Source of the DNA: Gigantopelta aegis
Taxonomy: Eukaryota; Mollusca; Gastropoda; Neomphalida; Peltospiridae
Direction of reading: 5' to 3'
NCBI RefSeq assembly: GCF_016097555.1
Contig: NC_054706.1
Coordinates: forward strand, 51,319,663 to 51,383,662
DNA: 64,000 nucleotides
Positions 11,932 to 23,900 of the stretch are shown here, one piece after another (the first letter of the stretch is position 1; every line of letters begins with the position of its first letter). Both the position numbers and the translations under genes were made by a program. A model generated the notes under the pieces. That model saw only the letters and a program-made list of their open reading frames with translations, was not told the origin of the DNA and did not search any database.

Positions 11932-12706
11932 TGGACAAAGTTACAAGAGTTAAACAAGAGTCTGTGAAAGAAAGAAATGTTTTATTTAACGACGCACTCA
12001 ACACATTTTATTTACGGTTATATGGCGTCAGACATATGGTTAAGGACCACACAGATTTTGAGAGGAAACCCGCTGTCGCCACTACATGGGCTACTCTTCC
12101 GATTAGCAGCAAGGGATCTTTTATTTGCGCTTCCCACAGGCAGGATAGCACAAACCATGGCCTTTGTTGAACCAGTTATGGATCACTGGTCGCTGCAAGT
12201 GGTTTACACCTACCCATTGAGCCTTGCGGAGCACTCACTCAGGGTTTGGAGTCGGTATCTGGATTAAAAATCCCATGCCTCGACTGGGATCCGAACCCAG
12301 TACCTACCAGCCTGTAGACCGATGGACTGCCACGACGCCACCGAGGCCGGTCCAAGAGTCTGTGATGCTGAAATGGGGAAATATCGTTTAAAAATAGACT
12401 AGAGTTCGTGTGATGTGGTTGTTTCTTTGTTTTTTTTGTGATTTTTGTTGTTAATGGGTGGGGTTGTTTTTTTTTTTTGTTTTTTTTTGGGGGGGGGGGG
12501 GGTGTTGGGGGTTTTTTTTTAAATATAAAAAATATATATCTATATTTCGTGGTGTTAAAAAAACAGGTTGACCAGAAACACTTCGAATGCACGGGAATGA
12601 ATAATCAAAACATTAAAATACAAGTAATGTCTGATTTCAATAATGAAAATCGGCTCCAATAGTGAAACGTGCCGTAAAGTTTAAAAACTAGGGTCTGTCA
12701 CTTTAA
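11932..12706 (+). mobile_element. TTAA-type MITE, interrupted by a SINE
   Basis: Landmarks shared with 15980-16347: 'acaaagttac', 'gagtctgtgatgctgaaatg', 'taaaaatagactag', 'ccagaaacacttcgaatg' and the terminal 'aaaactagggtctgtcactt' closing at TTAA (12703-12706). The 5' end is truncated. A 385-bp SINE-A is inserted at 11968. Confidence 0.65.
11968..12352 (-). mobile_element. SINE-A copy with 13-bp target duplication
   Basis: Full-length minus-strand SINE nearly identical to 1950-2344. caagagtctgtga is repeated at 11955-11967 and 12353-12365. The box A and box B matches of the tRNA-like head are intact. Confidence 0.88.
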
Positions 12707-12844
12707 CAAACGTAGGACCATTTATTGCTGTCTGACAGGGTGTTGACCGACTGCCTGGATTGACAGGTTGATTGTTTGACTGACCGACTGATGGACAGAT
12801 TTCAATAATGCTACAGACAACTTAAAATGTAAATAACTGAAAAA

Positions 12845-13140
12845 TTACAAACAGAAATACTGCCAAAGAAATCGTTATTTAAAGACATATCATCACGTTT
12901 GAATATTTCCATATACTTACCTTTTTTGACACCAATGTGTATTTTTGTGCTGGGGTGTCATTAAACATTTATTCATTCTCGTTACGTTTGAAACTACAGC
13001 TATTTAGTGGGTTTGAGACTATAGCTATTTGGTGGATAGTTCGAGTGTTCTCTAGACATATCCTGTTTAAGTTAAACCCTAACATAGAAACATAATATTG
13101 CTAAAGGACGATCGAGTTATAATGAGAGAAGGGGGGTGGG
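12845..13140. repeat. Local duplication, copy 1
   Basis: It shares 'cagaaatactgccaaagaaa', 'catcacgtttgaatatttcc', 'gatagttcga' and 'acataatattgctaaaggac' in the same order with 13715-13975. Copy 1 has an extra 'actatagctatttggtgg' segment. Confidence 0.7.
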
Positions 13141-13393
13141 GGTGGGGGGGGAGGGCTACCGCCACATAGGCTATTAAAATCAGTTAAACCTTTTCTCCTA
13201 GCAACAGACTGTCATGCCATTCGGCCAGAATAACATTTACCAACCTGAAAAGTACACACAAATACAATAAAACGTCCTGTTTTTAAAACTTGTTGTCGGT
13301 TTCGAATACTAAATTAGTAGCTGATCAAACCAGTCCCATAAAATTCGATGATGCAAATCAAACGAGAGATGAAAGGAAGTGAACAAACGGAAG

Positions 13394-13711
13394 ATGGCGG
13401 TGGATGTGCGCCATTTGCAAGGAATAAAGATGGATGCCAGATCTCTGGCAGTTGGACAAATAGACCAGGCTGGTTTTCTTTGATTGTGATTTTGTGAGGA
13501 AGGTCTCACAAAGGTCGCTGCTCAAATCCTCGAAGATGATGGAGACGAAGTTTTAGTATCAGTCATGGATGATCGGTTATGATTTTGTAGCCACAGGCAT
13601 CCTTTTGCTGGAGATGGTTGTTCGGAGAGGAGAGCCTATAAATGTACATATATATATAAGTACATGTTTGTTACTGAAACCGGAAAGCGGCAAGAGCCTG
13701 CAGCCCTGTAA
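13394..13711 (+). other. Candidate ORF interrupted by three TGA codons
   Basis: ATG at 13394 is in a strong context (aagATGGCGG) and starts MAVDVRHLQGIKMDARSLAV. The frame meets TGA codons near 13481, 13487 and 13577 but no TAA or TAG until 13709. Between TGAs it reads LTKVAAQILEDDGDEVLVSV, which looks protein-like. It could be a decayed retrocopy, a first exon with an unseen splice site, or chance. No SECIS element was recognised downstream. Confidence 0.22.
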
Positions 13712-13714
13712 TAT

Positions 13715-13975
13715 AAAACAGAAATACTGCCAAAGAAATTTTTGTTTAATGCCATATCATCACGTTTGAATATTTCCATATACTTACCTTTTTTGAGACC
13801 CGTATGTATTTGTGTGTTGGGATGTCATTAAACATTCATTCATCCTCATTACGTTTGAAAGTACAGCTATTTGGTGGATAGTTCGAATGTTGTCTAGACA
13901 TATCCTGTTTAAGTTAAACCCTAGCATAGAAACATAATATTGCTAAAGGACGATCGAATTATACTGAAAGAAAGG
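13715..13975. repeat. Local duplication, copy 2
   Basis: Second copy of the ~260-bp unit at 12845-13140, in the same orientation and about 870 bp away. By eye it is roughly 85-90% alike, with several small indels. Confidence 0.7.
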
Positions 13976-14089
13976 GGCTACGCCCACATAGGTTACACTT
14001 ACAGAAAACTGCTACACCTTTAGCGTATATTACAAGTAGAAGAACCAAAGGTGATTCCTGTTAACTTTTGAAATGTCATTTTGAAGACC

Positions 14090-14345
14090 TGTGCTTCTCG
14101 CTCCAGCCAGTGCACCACGACTGGTACATCAAAGGCCGTGGTATGTGCTATCCTGTCTATGGGATGGTGCATATAAAAGATCCCTTGCTGCTAATCGAAA
14201 AGAGTTGCCCATGAAGTGGCGACAGCGGGTTTCCTCTCTCTCTCTCTCTCTCTCAATATCTGTGTGGTCCTTAACCATATGTCCGACGCCATATAACCGC
14301 AAATGAAATGTGTTGAGTGTGTCATTAAATAAACCATTTTATTAT
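14090..14345 (+). mobile_element. SINE-E copy, 5'-truncated
   Basis: Core 'ccagtgcaccacgactggta', 'ggatggtgcatataaaagat', 'agtggcgacagcgggtttcc', then a (TC)n expansion (14236-14255) and tail 'ccgacgccatataaccgcaa' to 'gtcattaaataaacc'. The tRNA-like head is missing. Confidence 0.75.
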
Positions 14346-15039
14346 TTTTGTGCTTCCACAATACCTACCTAATAACTCATTTTAACTCAATATCATGTGA
14401 TAATATCAAAAGGTATACAATGGTTTTCGCAAAGATGCAATTCTACAAGTTCACCTGTATCATCTTATAACGTATTTTACATTTACATGTCTTGTGAAGT
14501 TTAAATTTATTTGCAAATTTTAAATAATACAGAAATGTATCTTGTACATTTGAAATATATCTTGTGAACCACCGTAACAGGATTCTGATTAGTCTGGAAT
14601 TCCACAGAGGAAAGGTAATTACGTCATTACTCGATGAGCCGTGATCCGTGTTAGACATCAAAGACTTTATGTCTCCTTCGTGGTCTAGTCGGTGTGGGGT
14701 AATCGAATCCAGAATTATCCCTCAGAACCCAACTTCCAACACAATACCTTTATTGTTATTGTAATAGTAATTATTTGCCATAAAAATATATGACATCGCC
14801 GTGTAGCACGATTTATTTCATAACATAATTTATGCCATTACGAAATGAATCACACTGTTGGTAACTATTGAGTTTCATATGATAAATAAGATATTTACTA
14901 TTTAAAAAAAAAGTGTGGTTTGGCATGTGTTGTTTAACTGTAAACAAGGGATTGGTAATAAAATTTACAACAAAAAAAAACGAAAAAAAAAATTGGGATC
15001 TAAATCAGTCAGTAGAACGCTCATCTGAGGTTTGAAGGA

Positions 15040-15385
15040 CTGAACTGTCTCGGTGGGCCCTTTCTTTGATTTGGTTTCCCAACGTCCAACCAATGCGCCA
15101 CGACTGGTATAGACTGCGATATGGGATGTCTGATCTGAGGGGAAAGGACATAACATATAAAAGGATCCATTTCTGCTAACGGAAAAAAACATGTCTTGGG
15201 GCAGAACTAGCTTGCAAAGTCGTCCACAACAGGCGTTCTTGAACAGTTCTCTGATGGAAGCATGCCAAAAATTCAACACATACCGACGCATAAAAGGAAC
15301 AATGTAACCAATTTCCTCTTAGACTATGCCAGAATTGTCAAATGTTTGACATCCAATAACCGATGATTAATTAATGTATTTTAAT
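15040..15385 (+). mobile_element. Diverged SINE of D type with internal insertion
   Basis: It carries 'ctcggtgggccctttc', 'gcgccacgactggtata', 'acatataaaaggatcc' and later 'aaatgtttgacatccaataa', 'cgatgattaattaatg'. About 110 bp (15190-15300) interrupts the usual core. Confidence 0.5.
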
Positions 15386-15949
15386 GTTGAAACTAACTTG
15401 CCGGTACTGAAACCTGTTGTTACGATATATGCTAATTTTTAGCATACTCAATGGGAAATGTATAAACGAAAAATAATAAAATGAGTCTACAGAAGGATAT
15501 TGAGCCTGCGTAAATTGGATGTGCCATTACTAATAGCATTAGCCAAATGCTGGTACCTCACTGAAAATTAGACTTTTGTTGCGACTGATTTGATTCACAC
15601 TTTTAAAACTGGTTCTTGTGTTGTTGTTTTTGGAAGAATTGCTAATTATTGGTAAAGGTGTTTTAAATCTTTGTAGTATATACCTAAAGATACAGAAATC
15701 TAATCATCAACATAAATGTGTTATCGCCACGGCTGTTGGAAAGTACAATCTGCTTGGAGTTATTTCCCCTTCTACAACGTTCGGCTGCAGACAATCGGAT
15801 GTGCGAGGTCTACCAATATTTTTTATTAACAAAATACCAGTAAATGTCATTTATCTCAGCTACCTCTTTTGTCTTCTTCCAAAAGTATTGTCTATAAAAC
15901 TGTTCCACACAAATAAAAGGATGTTGCCAAACTGGATGTAAAAATAAAT

Positions 15950-16625
15950 AAAGTTTGTTTGACGACTAGAGCACATTGATTAAAGGGACATACCCTAGTT
16001 ACAACCCGTGAAAATTAGCACCAAGTTCACAAACCTGTAACACATTTAGATAAAGTTACAATTGAGTGAAACATGAGTCTATGACTTTGAAATGGCGAAA
16101 TACCCTCTAAAATAGACTAAAACTGGACTCCATAGCCGTTACTTCTCAGCGCACGTGCGTTTTTTAAAATTTGAGAAATGCATTTTGTGATATTAAAAAC
16201 ACTAGGATGATCAGGAACACTTCGAATGTACGGAAATTGATAATCTAAACAATAAAATCTAAGTAAAGTATGATTTCAGTTGTCAAAAACTGCTCCAATA
16301 GGAAAAAATATGTCTTAGTGTTTAAAAACTAGGGTATGTCCCTTTAACTAATCATCGGCTATTGGATGTCAAACATTTGGTAATTTTGACATGTAGTAAA
16401 TCAGAGGAAACCCGCTACATTTTTCCATTAGTAGCAAGGGATCGTTTATACGCATTTCCCCACGGATGGGCAACCACATACTATGGGCTTTGACCAGTTG
16501 TGGTGCACTGCTTGAAACAGAAAAAACCCCGCAATCAGTTGAATGGATCCACAGAGGTGGTTCGATCCTGCAAAGCAAGCACCTCGGGTGAACACTCAAC
16601 CGTCTAAGCTGAATTTTGCCCCCAA
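15950..16625 (-). mobile_element. SINE-C copy carrying a MITE
   Basis: Tail at the left (gtttgtttgacgactagagc, acattgat), core (catttggtaattttgacat, tagcaagggatcgtttat), and tRNA-like head side at the right (ggtggttcgatcctgc, cacctcgggtgaacactcaa). A 368-bp MITE splits it at TTAA (15980/16344). Confidence 0.8.
15980..16347 (+). mobile_element. TTAA-flanked MITE inside a SINE
   Basis: It begins TTAAAGGGACATACCCTAGT and ends ACTAGGGTATGTCCCTTTAA, so the ends are inverted repeats with TTAA at each outer edge. Intact SINE-C copies at 28490 and 63185 read through this site as a single ttaattaatcat, proving the insertion. TTAA duplications occur in piggyBac and Kolobok groups. It is non-coding. 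Confidence 0.85.
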
Positions 16626-16704
16626 ATAAACAATAACAGTAGGACATATGGAAATTTAAGTTTTAATGTCTGGCTAGGTTAATCAGTATCCTACTTGAGA
16701 ATGT

Positions 16705-16905
16705 TTGTTGGTTTGTTTTGTTTAACAACACCACTAGAGCATATTGATTTATTAATCTCATTGGCTATTGGATGTTAAACATCTGGTCATTTTGACACAG
16801 CCATAGAGGAAACCTGCTACATTTTTCATTAGTAGTAAGGGATCCTTTATATGCACCATCCCAGACAGGATAGCACATACCATGGTCTTTGATATACCAA
16901 TTGTG
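16705..16905 (-). mobile_element. SINE-C copy, partial
   Basis: 'gtttgttttgtttaacaaca', 'ctagagcatattgattta', 'gttaaacatctggtcatttt', 'tttttcattagtagtaaggg', 'caccatcccagacaggatag', 'accatggtctttgatatacc'. The head side is missing beyond about 16905. Confidence 0.7.
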
Positions 16906-17049
16906 GCCGACTGAATAAGAATACAACACTAACTGGCACCATATGAAGGCAGGAACTGGGAGAGGCAAGTGGGAAGCTACTCTCCTCCCCAGCAGGAAAA
17001 ACAGGCATTTCACAAGTCGCTTGCGAATAGATGAAGAAAATGGCATTTG

Positions 17050-19550
17050 AAAATCCAGTCTATCGGCCCCATTATCATTAAAATTACCACCAGGTCACAT
17101 TTCCCCTGTGGTTAGTTATTCTTGTTACCAAAAATATTTATACCACAGGAATGAAATAGCAAAACATAAAATTTAACAAATTACAAATTTAGTATAAAAT
17201 TTTATTACATAAAATAGAGATACAATAAAAATTTATCCAATGATTTAAAACATTTTTAATAAATTTTTATTCTATTTAGAATAGTATGGTAAATTGTATT
17301 ACAACTGTCACCGCATGGGCTACTGTTGATGATTAGCAGTATGGAATCTTTTTATACACACAGAACACCACATACCATGACTGTTTATATACCAAGCATA
17401 GAGCCCAAGTTGGATTGAAATGAAATTATTAGTGAACTTTCAAATACACCAAAAATGTAGCAAGGTCAAAATGTCTGTTGACAAATCACAAAAATACCAG
17501 TTCTGTGAATTTGACCATTGTAGGCATTAAATACTTTACGAGTTACAGAATATGATTTTTTTTTTAAATATTAAAAAACCCCTATTTTATCAGTTTTATG
17601 TAAATGTTTTTCTTCTTAATTATGTCTTTTCTTAAGATTATAAAAGTACAAAATATGTACATATTTCCTTTACAGTGAAAATTGATGCAAAGATAAGCCA
17701 TTATGTCATTCTGTGTTTAATAACAAAAAATTAGTACTATATCAAATTATCTATAGTATATACAGTCATAATTATCATTGTATGTAGACATAACATTTGC
17801 ATATTAGTTTGATTACTGTGTCAGCATTTTATTATATAACAGTTTTTGTTACAACCATCAATGATACAACTAGCCATACAATGCTATTCAAGATTAATGC
17901 TACAAAATCAGAATTTTTTTTGGTCAGATAGAAAAAGGCCACAAATCCACTAATATAATTATATAATGTATACATGATAATGGCATTTGGGTTAAATACA
18001 TACATTTTTGTGATAAAAATTTGACCTTGTACTTTTAGGCTTCTACTGCTAGTAAACACTTCAAGTTATGAAGTCACTGTGTAGAAAAAGTTGCTACTAG
18101 TTGACTTTCTTCAGCATGTTGAGTGGATGCATGCAGAATCAGGCATATCAAAGAGGTAGAGTAAATGTACTATATCTATTAGTTAGACTGCAAAATCAAA
18201 TTGATGAAAAGTGGACCTTAGGTAGACTTCAGTAATAGAAAGTTAGACAATTGCAAATACACTGTACAAACTGAGTTGTTATAAATGTTCAATGTTGGAT
18301 GAGCCAATGCAATTATCTTTTTATAGACAGAATAATTAGTTGATGATTTTGAATATCAGCTTTATCTGAACAGGATAAAGCCGATATCCGATATCATTAA
18401 CTAGTTATTATCTTTATCATGCAATCCATAAAAAGTAAGGGGAAAAGCTATTATTTATGTTATAATATTTCAGCCACATTGCATGATTTTGTAATGTAGC
18501 TATGAATGTGATGTTAAAAGTCATATCCTGCTACTACACATGTATGACTTTGCTTTATCCGTTATTATAATATGTCAATAGAACCAGTGGTTGCAGGATA
18601 AATATTCCTTTTACTACCAGTGCTCTAAACTTAGGGGATAACCCTACTGAGTTTTCCTAGTTGTCACAAATTTAGTTTTATTGGTGACACACTGCCTCTT
18701 ATACAGTCAATGTATTTTTCATGCTGGGGTATCATTAAACATTCATTAATTCTTCAAACATGAGCCAAAATGATAGAATAATGTTAATGATAAACCCACC
18801 CTAGCCTAATATTCATAACACAAATTATACCAGACATATTCAAGACATTAGTTAATATGTAGCCACTATTTTCTGTTTTGGTTAATAAATCCACTAGCCG
18901 TCAGGCATGGTGAAACCTGACTGAAAAAAACACTAGCCATGAGCATTGGGCTACCGTATTCTAGAAGCCCTGCTATTGTAATAAGCTAGCAATTCTACTC
19001 AAATTCTGAAAGCATATAAAACTAAAATATTACAATGTACAGCCATGAATATGACAGAGACATATATATTTAAAATAATTATAAATGTATAAACAATTAT
19101 GTAAAAATATACATAGTGTGTGGATATTTACAAATATATACAGCCGATAATCAACACTAGAATCACATGTTAAAGTATTGCTATGTTTTAACTGAAATAA
19201 TCATGTATTCATTGGATGCAATGATGATGTAATTATTAAAATCCATGATAATGAAAATATACATACATATGAATACTCCAAAAGAGAAATATTTCTAAGT
19301 TTCATTGTTGTTCTTACAGTTGTTTCACTACTTCCATGATCAGCAGTATACATGATGTACTTCACTACTTGTAAGTGTTGAGTTTTTGTTTTGACATTTA
19401 ATGGAAGGGTCCACGGGAATAACCTGTGATGTCACATTTTAAAATATTTTTTTAATTTTTACATTTACAACTATGCAATTGTGGAATATTTAGGCCTAAG
19501 AAAGCATAATCTACCAACTACTTTTAATGATCTACTATACTTTTAGGCCA
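17050..19550. other. AT-rich non-coding stretch
   Basis: No ORF with protein-like composition and no strong repeat apart from weak SINE-like words near 17310-17390, a small hairpin at 18354-18390 (ggataaag/ctttatc) and 'cactagccgtcaggcatgg ... ctagaagccctgc' (18890-18975), a hAT-like end also seen at 57100-57190. It lies on the 3' side of the Ly6-like gene. Confidence 0.5.
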
Positions 19551-19551
19551 G

Positions 19552-19625
19552 TGACGTAGCGTGGGTTGCCAGTGCCCGGGGTAAGGTAAGTATTGTGACG
19601 CCTAGCCCACACGCTACGGCACTGC
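19552..19625. mobile_element. 74-bp MITE with CAGTG(A/C)CGTAGCGTG termini
   Basis: cagtgacgtagcgtggg at the left and ccacacgctacggcactg at the right are inverted. Almost the whole element is terminal repeat. No clean target duplication was read. Confidence 0.55.
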
Positions 19626-20436
19626 TTATAAGTGTTTAATTTAGTGTGTCATTGTGACCTTGACATACATGACTGTTATAATACTATCTGTTTAGACATC
19701 ATAGGTTATTCCTGTGGACCCTTCAGTTATAATCACAATGGAGATTTGTAATAATGTATAACAAGACAACAACTGGATGTTATTTAACTATAGAGAGATT
19801 TGACTAATACAAATCTAAAAGTGTTAAAAATTCTAACCTGTTAAACAAACTTTGTTTTCTCTTTTCATGACTACTTAACCTGACTTTTAACACCCATGTC
19901 CCACCACGCCCAAACCTCACAAAAGCCAATCAAATGGCTAGAATTTTTCATTCAGTTGTGGGCATCCTGTACTTCTCTTCCCCCCCCCCCCCCCCACCCA
20001 CACACACACCAAAGATATTTCAAATGAACTGAAGAGGCACAGTTATGAATATAAATGTTGGGTTAAATATCACCTGCTCTTTTAAATCCAGGTTTAGGTA
20101 TACATGCATAACCTAGTTTTGTACATCAATAACAATCAGATTTATATATCATGAAATGTCTTTTATGGAATACATAAACATTTCAGAATTGTTTGAACTG
20201 TTGTTTATACATGTATATTTGATACTGAAAAACCCTAATGATTGCTTCTCTTAGAAGTATAAGATACTGAACATAGGTTATCATTATTCCTGATCTTAGC
20301 TCTACTAACTATAATATTATATTTAAAACAAATAAAATGTATGCAGTCACCTAGAACAGGAAGACAAACCTTTCTCAATCAACATTAAACTACTCCTCTT
20401 ATCACATTTCTTAACAAAACACAAGAATTGACTGGA

Positions 20437-20442
20437 TTTATT
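20437..20442 (-). terminator. Possible poly(A) signal of the Ly6-like gene
   Basis: AATAAA on the minus strand about 320 nt past the stop codon. Other AT-rich variants occur further on, so the true 3' end is uncertain. Confidence 0.3.
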
Positions 20443-20762
20443 TTCTTATAAAGCCATTTTTGTATTTTAATGATGAAATGGAATCATGTATTCATGAGAA
20501 TTTAATAACAATGGCCACAACTTCATATGTAAATATCAGAACATTTGACTGAGAAGTACAAAGCATTTTAAACAATGGAGCAGAAAATTCTGTGCACACA
20601 TGCCTGTGTATTTAAAAGATATAATCCTGATTATAACCATATTGCAAATGTGGATATCAGAATATTTGACTGGAATTCTTCGTATAAGGCCATTTCTGCA
20701 TTTTACTAACAAAATAAAATCATGTATATTTATGAGATTAATCCATCCCCGTCAAATCAAGC

Positions 20763-20974
20763 CTATAGTAATGTCCTGACAACTGCTGTAACAACTACAA
20801 ATGTGGACATCACAGCTGAAGCCGACACTGACAAGAGAGAAGCACCGTTGCAGCCATCTCCGGAACATGTGTAGACACAGGCTCGGTACATGCGGTCGTG
20901 GTCCGGAAACCAGATGTCCTGACACTGGTCGCCAAGGTCCTTCGAACTGCAGAATCTATGAGCACCGACGATAC
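20763..20974 (-). CDS. Exon 3 of the Ly6-like gene: second half of the Ly6 domain, GPI signal and stop
   Basis: The acceptor is atccag. The 212-nt exon completes the junction Gly codon and runs to a TAG at 20765-20763. It carries RFCSSKDLGDQCQDIW, CVYTCSGDGCNGA and a hydrophobic tail. The CxxxxCNGA-type end followed by a hydrophobic tail is what defines the family's C-terminus. Confidence 0.88.
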
Positions 20975-23900
20975 CTGGATAACATTTAATAAATAAACCA
21001 ATCAAAATCAAATATATATATATATATGCTTGAAATGTAAAGAAAACGGATCATAAAATAATTTAATATTTTGTTACTTTATAACCGGCATTGAGATGAA
21101 CATTCATAGATGCAAGTATATACCAATTTTCTAGCACTAATAGTTCATGAGAAATGTAGCTATATACAAAAATTTAATGTACAGCTAAATACAAAAGTAG
21201 ATAAAGATAATTTAGTTCATGTAAACATTCCACAATTGGAACACAATGACAAAAAGTTTATGTTGATGCAATACCTATATAACCTTAAAGCCTTTTCACT
21301 TTGTCAAGATAAGATAAAACCTGGTCAAGTTACTTTAAAAAATATATACAGTGAAACTCACCTAAACCGGACACCCTCGGGACCAAGTAAAATGTCTGGT
21401 TTATGGGGTATCTGGTTTAGAGATGTCCTCTTTTGTAATTATATTTGAATAATGACTGTGAAAAACATCCAGTTTTGAGATAATTCCAGTTAACAGAGGG
21501 TCCAGTTTTCAGAGGTTTCACTGTATATAATTATTAATAATCTTAACACTGTTACCTCCCCAGAGTCCGGTTATTTTGATGCAGTACTGTGCATCCCACA
21601 TGAAGCATTCTTTGTATTTTTCTTTTGCCATAACACTGTTAGGGTTAAAGTTTTCCTGGCAATTGGGATCCAGTGTGGAGTTGCAGATAAAACATGATAG
21701 TGAAGAACCTGGAAACAAATATTTTAAAATATTTAACATAATAATGATTATCAATGTTAAACTATGTGTAACATACTCTCAGTTCTTCCATTACACACTA
21801 GCTAGTCTGTAATCAAAGTTAAAGTTTGTTTTGTTTAACGACACCGCTAGAGCACATTGATTTAGTCTGTACTCAACTGAGACAAACTCTTTTTAAGATT
21901 TTCTTTAAGTTTTTATGTAGTTTTACCCGATTTTATTGTTTGAATTCTTTATTATTATTATTTTATTTTATTTTTTATTTTTATTTTTGGGGGGGGGGGG
22001 GGGGCTCCACTGCTAGCAATGGTCCTGTATACAGTGTCTTTAACTATGTATCTGGACATGGTGGATCTTTTTTTTTCAAAAGTTGTTTAGTAAAAAAAAA
22101 AAATTAATTTAATTTGGATAAGAACTATTCTATGCATAAAAAGGGAACCAGTGAAATGGCATGTGACCCAAATCTATAATGAATAATGCAAAAACTCACA
22201 TTACAAAGTACTGTTAAGATTTCAAATCGCACTAGTTTGTTTTTAATACTTTAAAACCTGTTTCAAAGTAAATAAAAACATTTCTTGGCAAATTACTATC
22301 AAATTGCATACAATAAATCTCCTCTGTCAGATCGTACCAGCATTCAGTGTGATAGACTGTATTAGCATTAATGCTTGACCGTTAATAAGTCTTTCATCTC
22401 CCTTTTGAATACAGGGATGAACATAGTGCACGGGGCACATTAAGGCAATACGTTTAACATGCATGGCGAGTTACTTCCCTCTATGTAGCAAATTTAAAAT
22501 GGCTGGGATATTTTTTAAGGTTGTCGTTGAAGATTTATTTTGTTAATGATGCAAGTACTTCAATCGGGATTTTGTGAGTACAGTAGATTATACATTTTTG
22601 GTTTGTGTGTCCATTTGTTGAACTATTTCAGTTGAGAAATGGTTGAAACATGGTGCCAGAAGTTTTGAATACCAGCTATATTAAGGGTAGACAAGACTTC
22701 CGAAGGTTCCAGCATTCAGTTCATTCAGGCTTAGGAATAGGGTTAGTGATAGTATTAGCATGCATGCTGGAACGTTTAGAAGTCTTTCCTAAGGGTATTT
22801 AAGGGGATCCGGACATAGTATAAACCACACTTACTATGTCCCTCTGGACTAGAATGAACACAATTGCTAAACAATCAAGGTTAAAAAGTTTATTTTGTTT
22901 AATGACACCACTAGACTTCATGGATTTATTATCATTGGCTAGTATTGGATGTCAAACATTTGGTAATTCTGACACATAGTCATAATTTTTCCAAAAGTAG
23001 CAATGGATCTTTTAGGTATCAGGTCGTTTCGTAACCATACCGTTCCGTACCCAAAGGTATACCAGTTCATAACCAGAGGAACATCGGCATACCAGTTCGT
23101 ACCCACATTTGTACATGTTATTTAATGAAAAACAAAACAACAAAAATCCAAGCATTTTAATAATTAGCGATTAGAAATTGTCACGAAGAATCATGTCAAG
23201 CGAAGTCAGCTTATTTGTTGATATATTTCAAACACATAACATTTTTCTTTTTACATGACAAAATAAGCAGTGTTCTCGCTGCTTCATTTAAGCGGGGCGG
23301 CCCGCCCTGCTATTGCATTTTGCCGCCCTCCTTTCACGTTCCCCGCCCTCCTTTATTTTTCTGCGCCCCTCATTATTTTCCAGCACCCCTACTATATTTT
23401 CCAGCACCTATCTCCGCTATTTCCAAATGCACACTCTTTTTCCACGCATAAAAAAACAACAATGATCAGACTGCACACTGAACATCAAAGGAAACAAGCC
23501 GCGTTGTGTACGAAAAAGCTGACTAAACATTTACGAGTTACCGTAACATAATTTAATAGTATTTTTAACAGCCTCTATTTTGTCCCATACCTGTATCCAT
23601 TTGTATGTTTAATACAAACAATAAAAGTTATATTTTATTTGAGCAATGAAAACATTTTTATTTTTTATGGATTCGGCAATCTCCGACTAAAAAACCCTAC
23701 TTATTTGGTGCCAAATTTGTCACGTGATCAGAACGGTCACTCTATCTTTTGTTTCCACTAACTGTCGTCTGATATTTTGTCCTCAGTTACAGTTATAATT
23801 ATCAGTTGACGATAATATTTTATCACAGCGATCGATTCATTCGATGAAGATGGGAATAACAAAAAATGTTTTCGACATTAGGGTATCACACAAATGTCTT

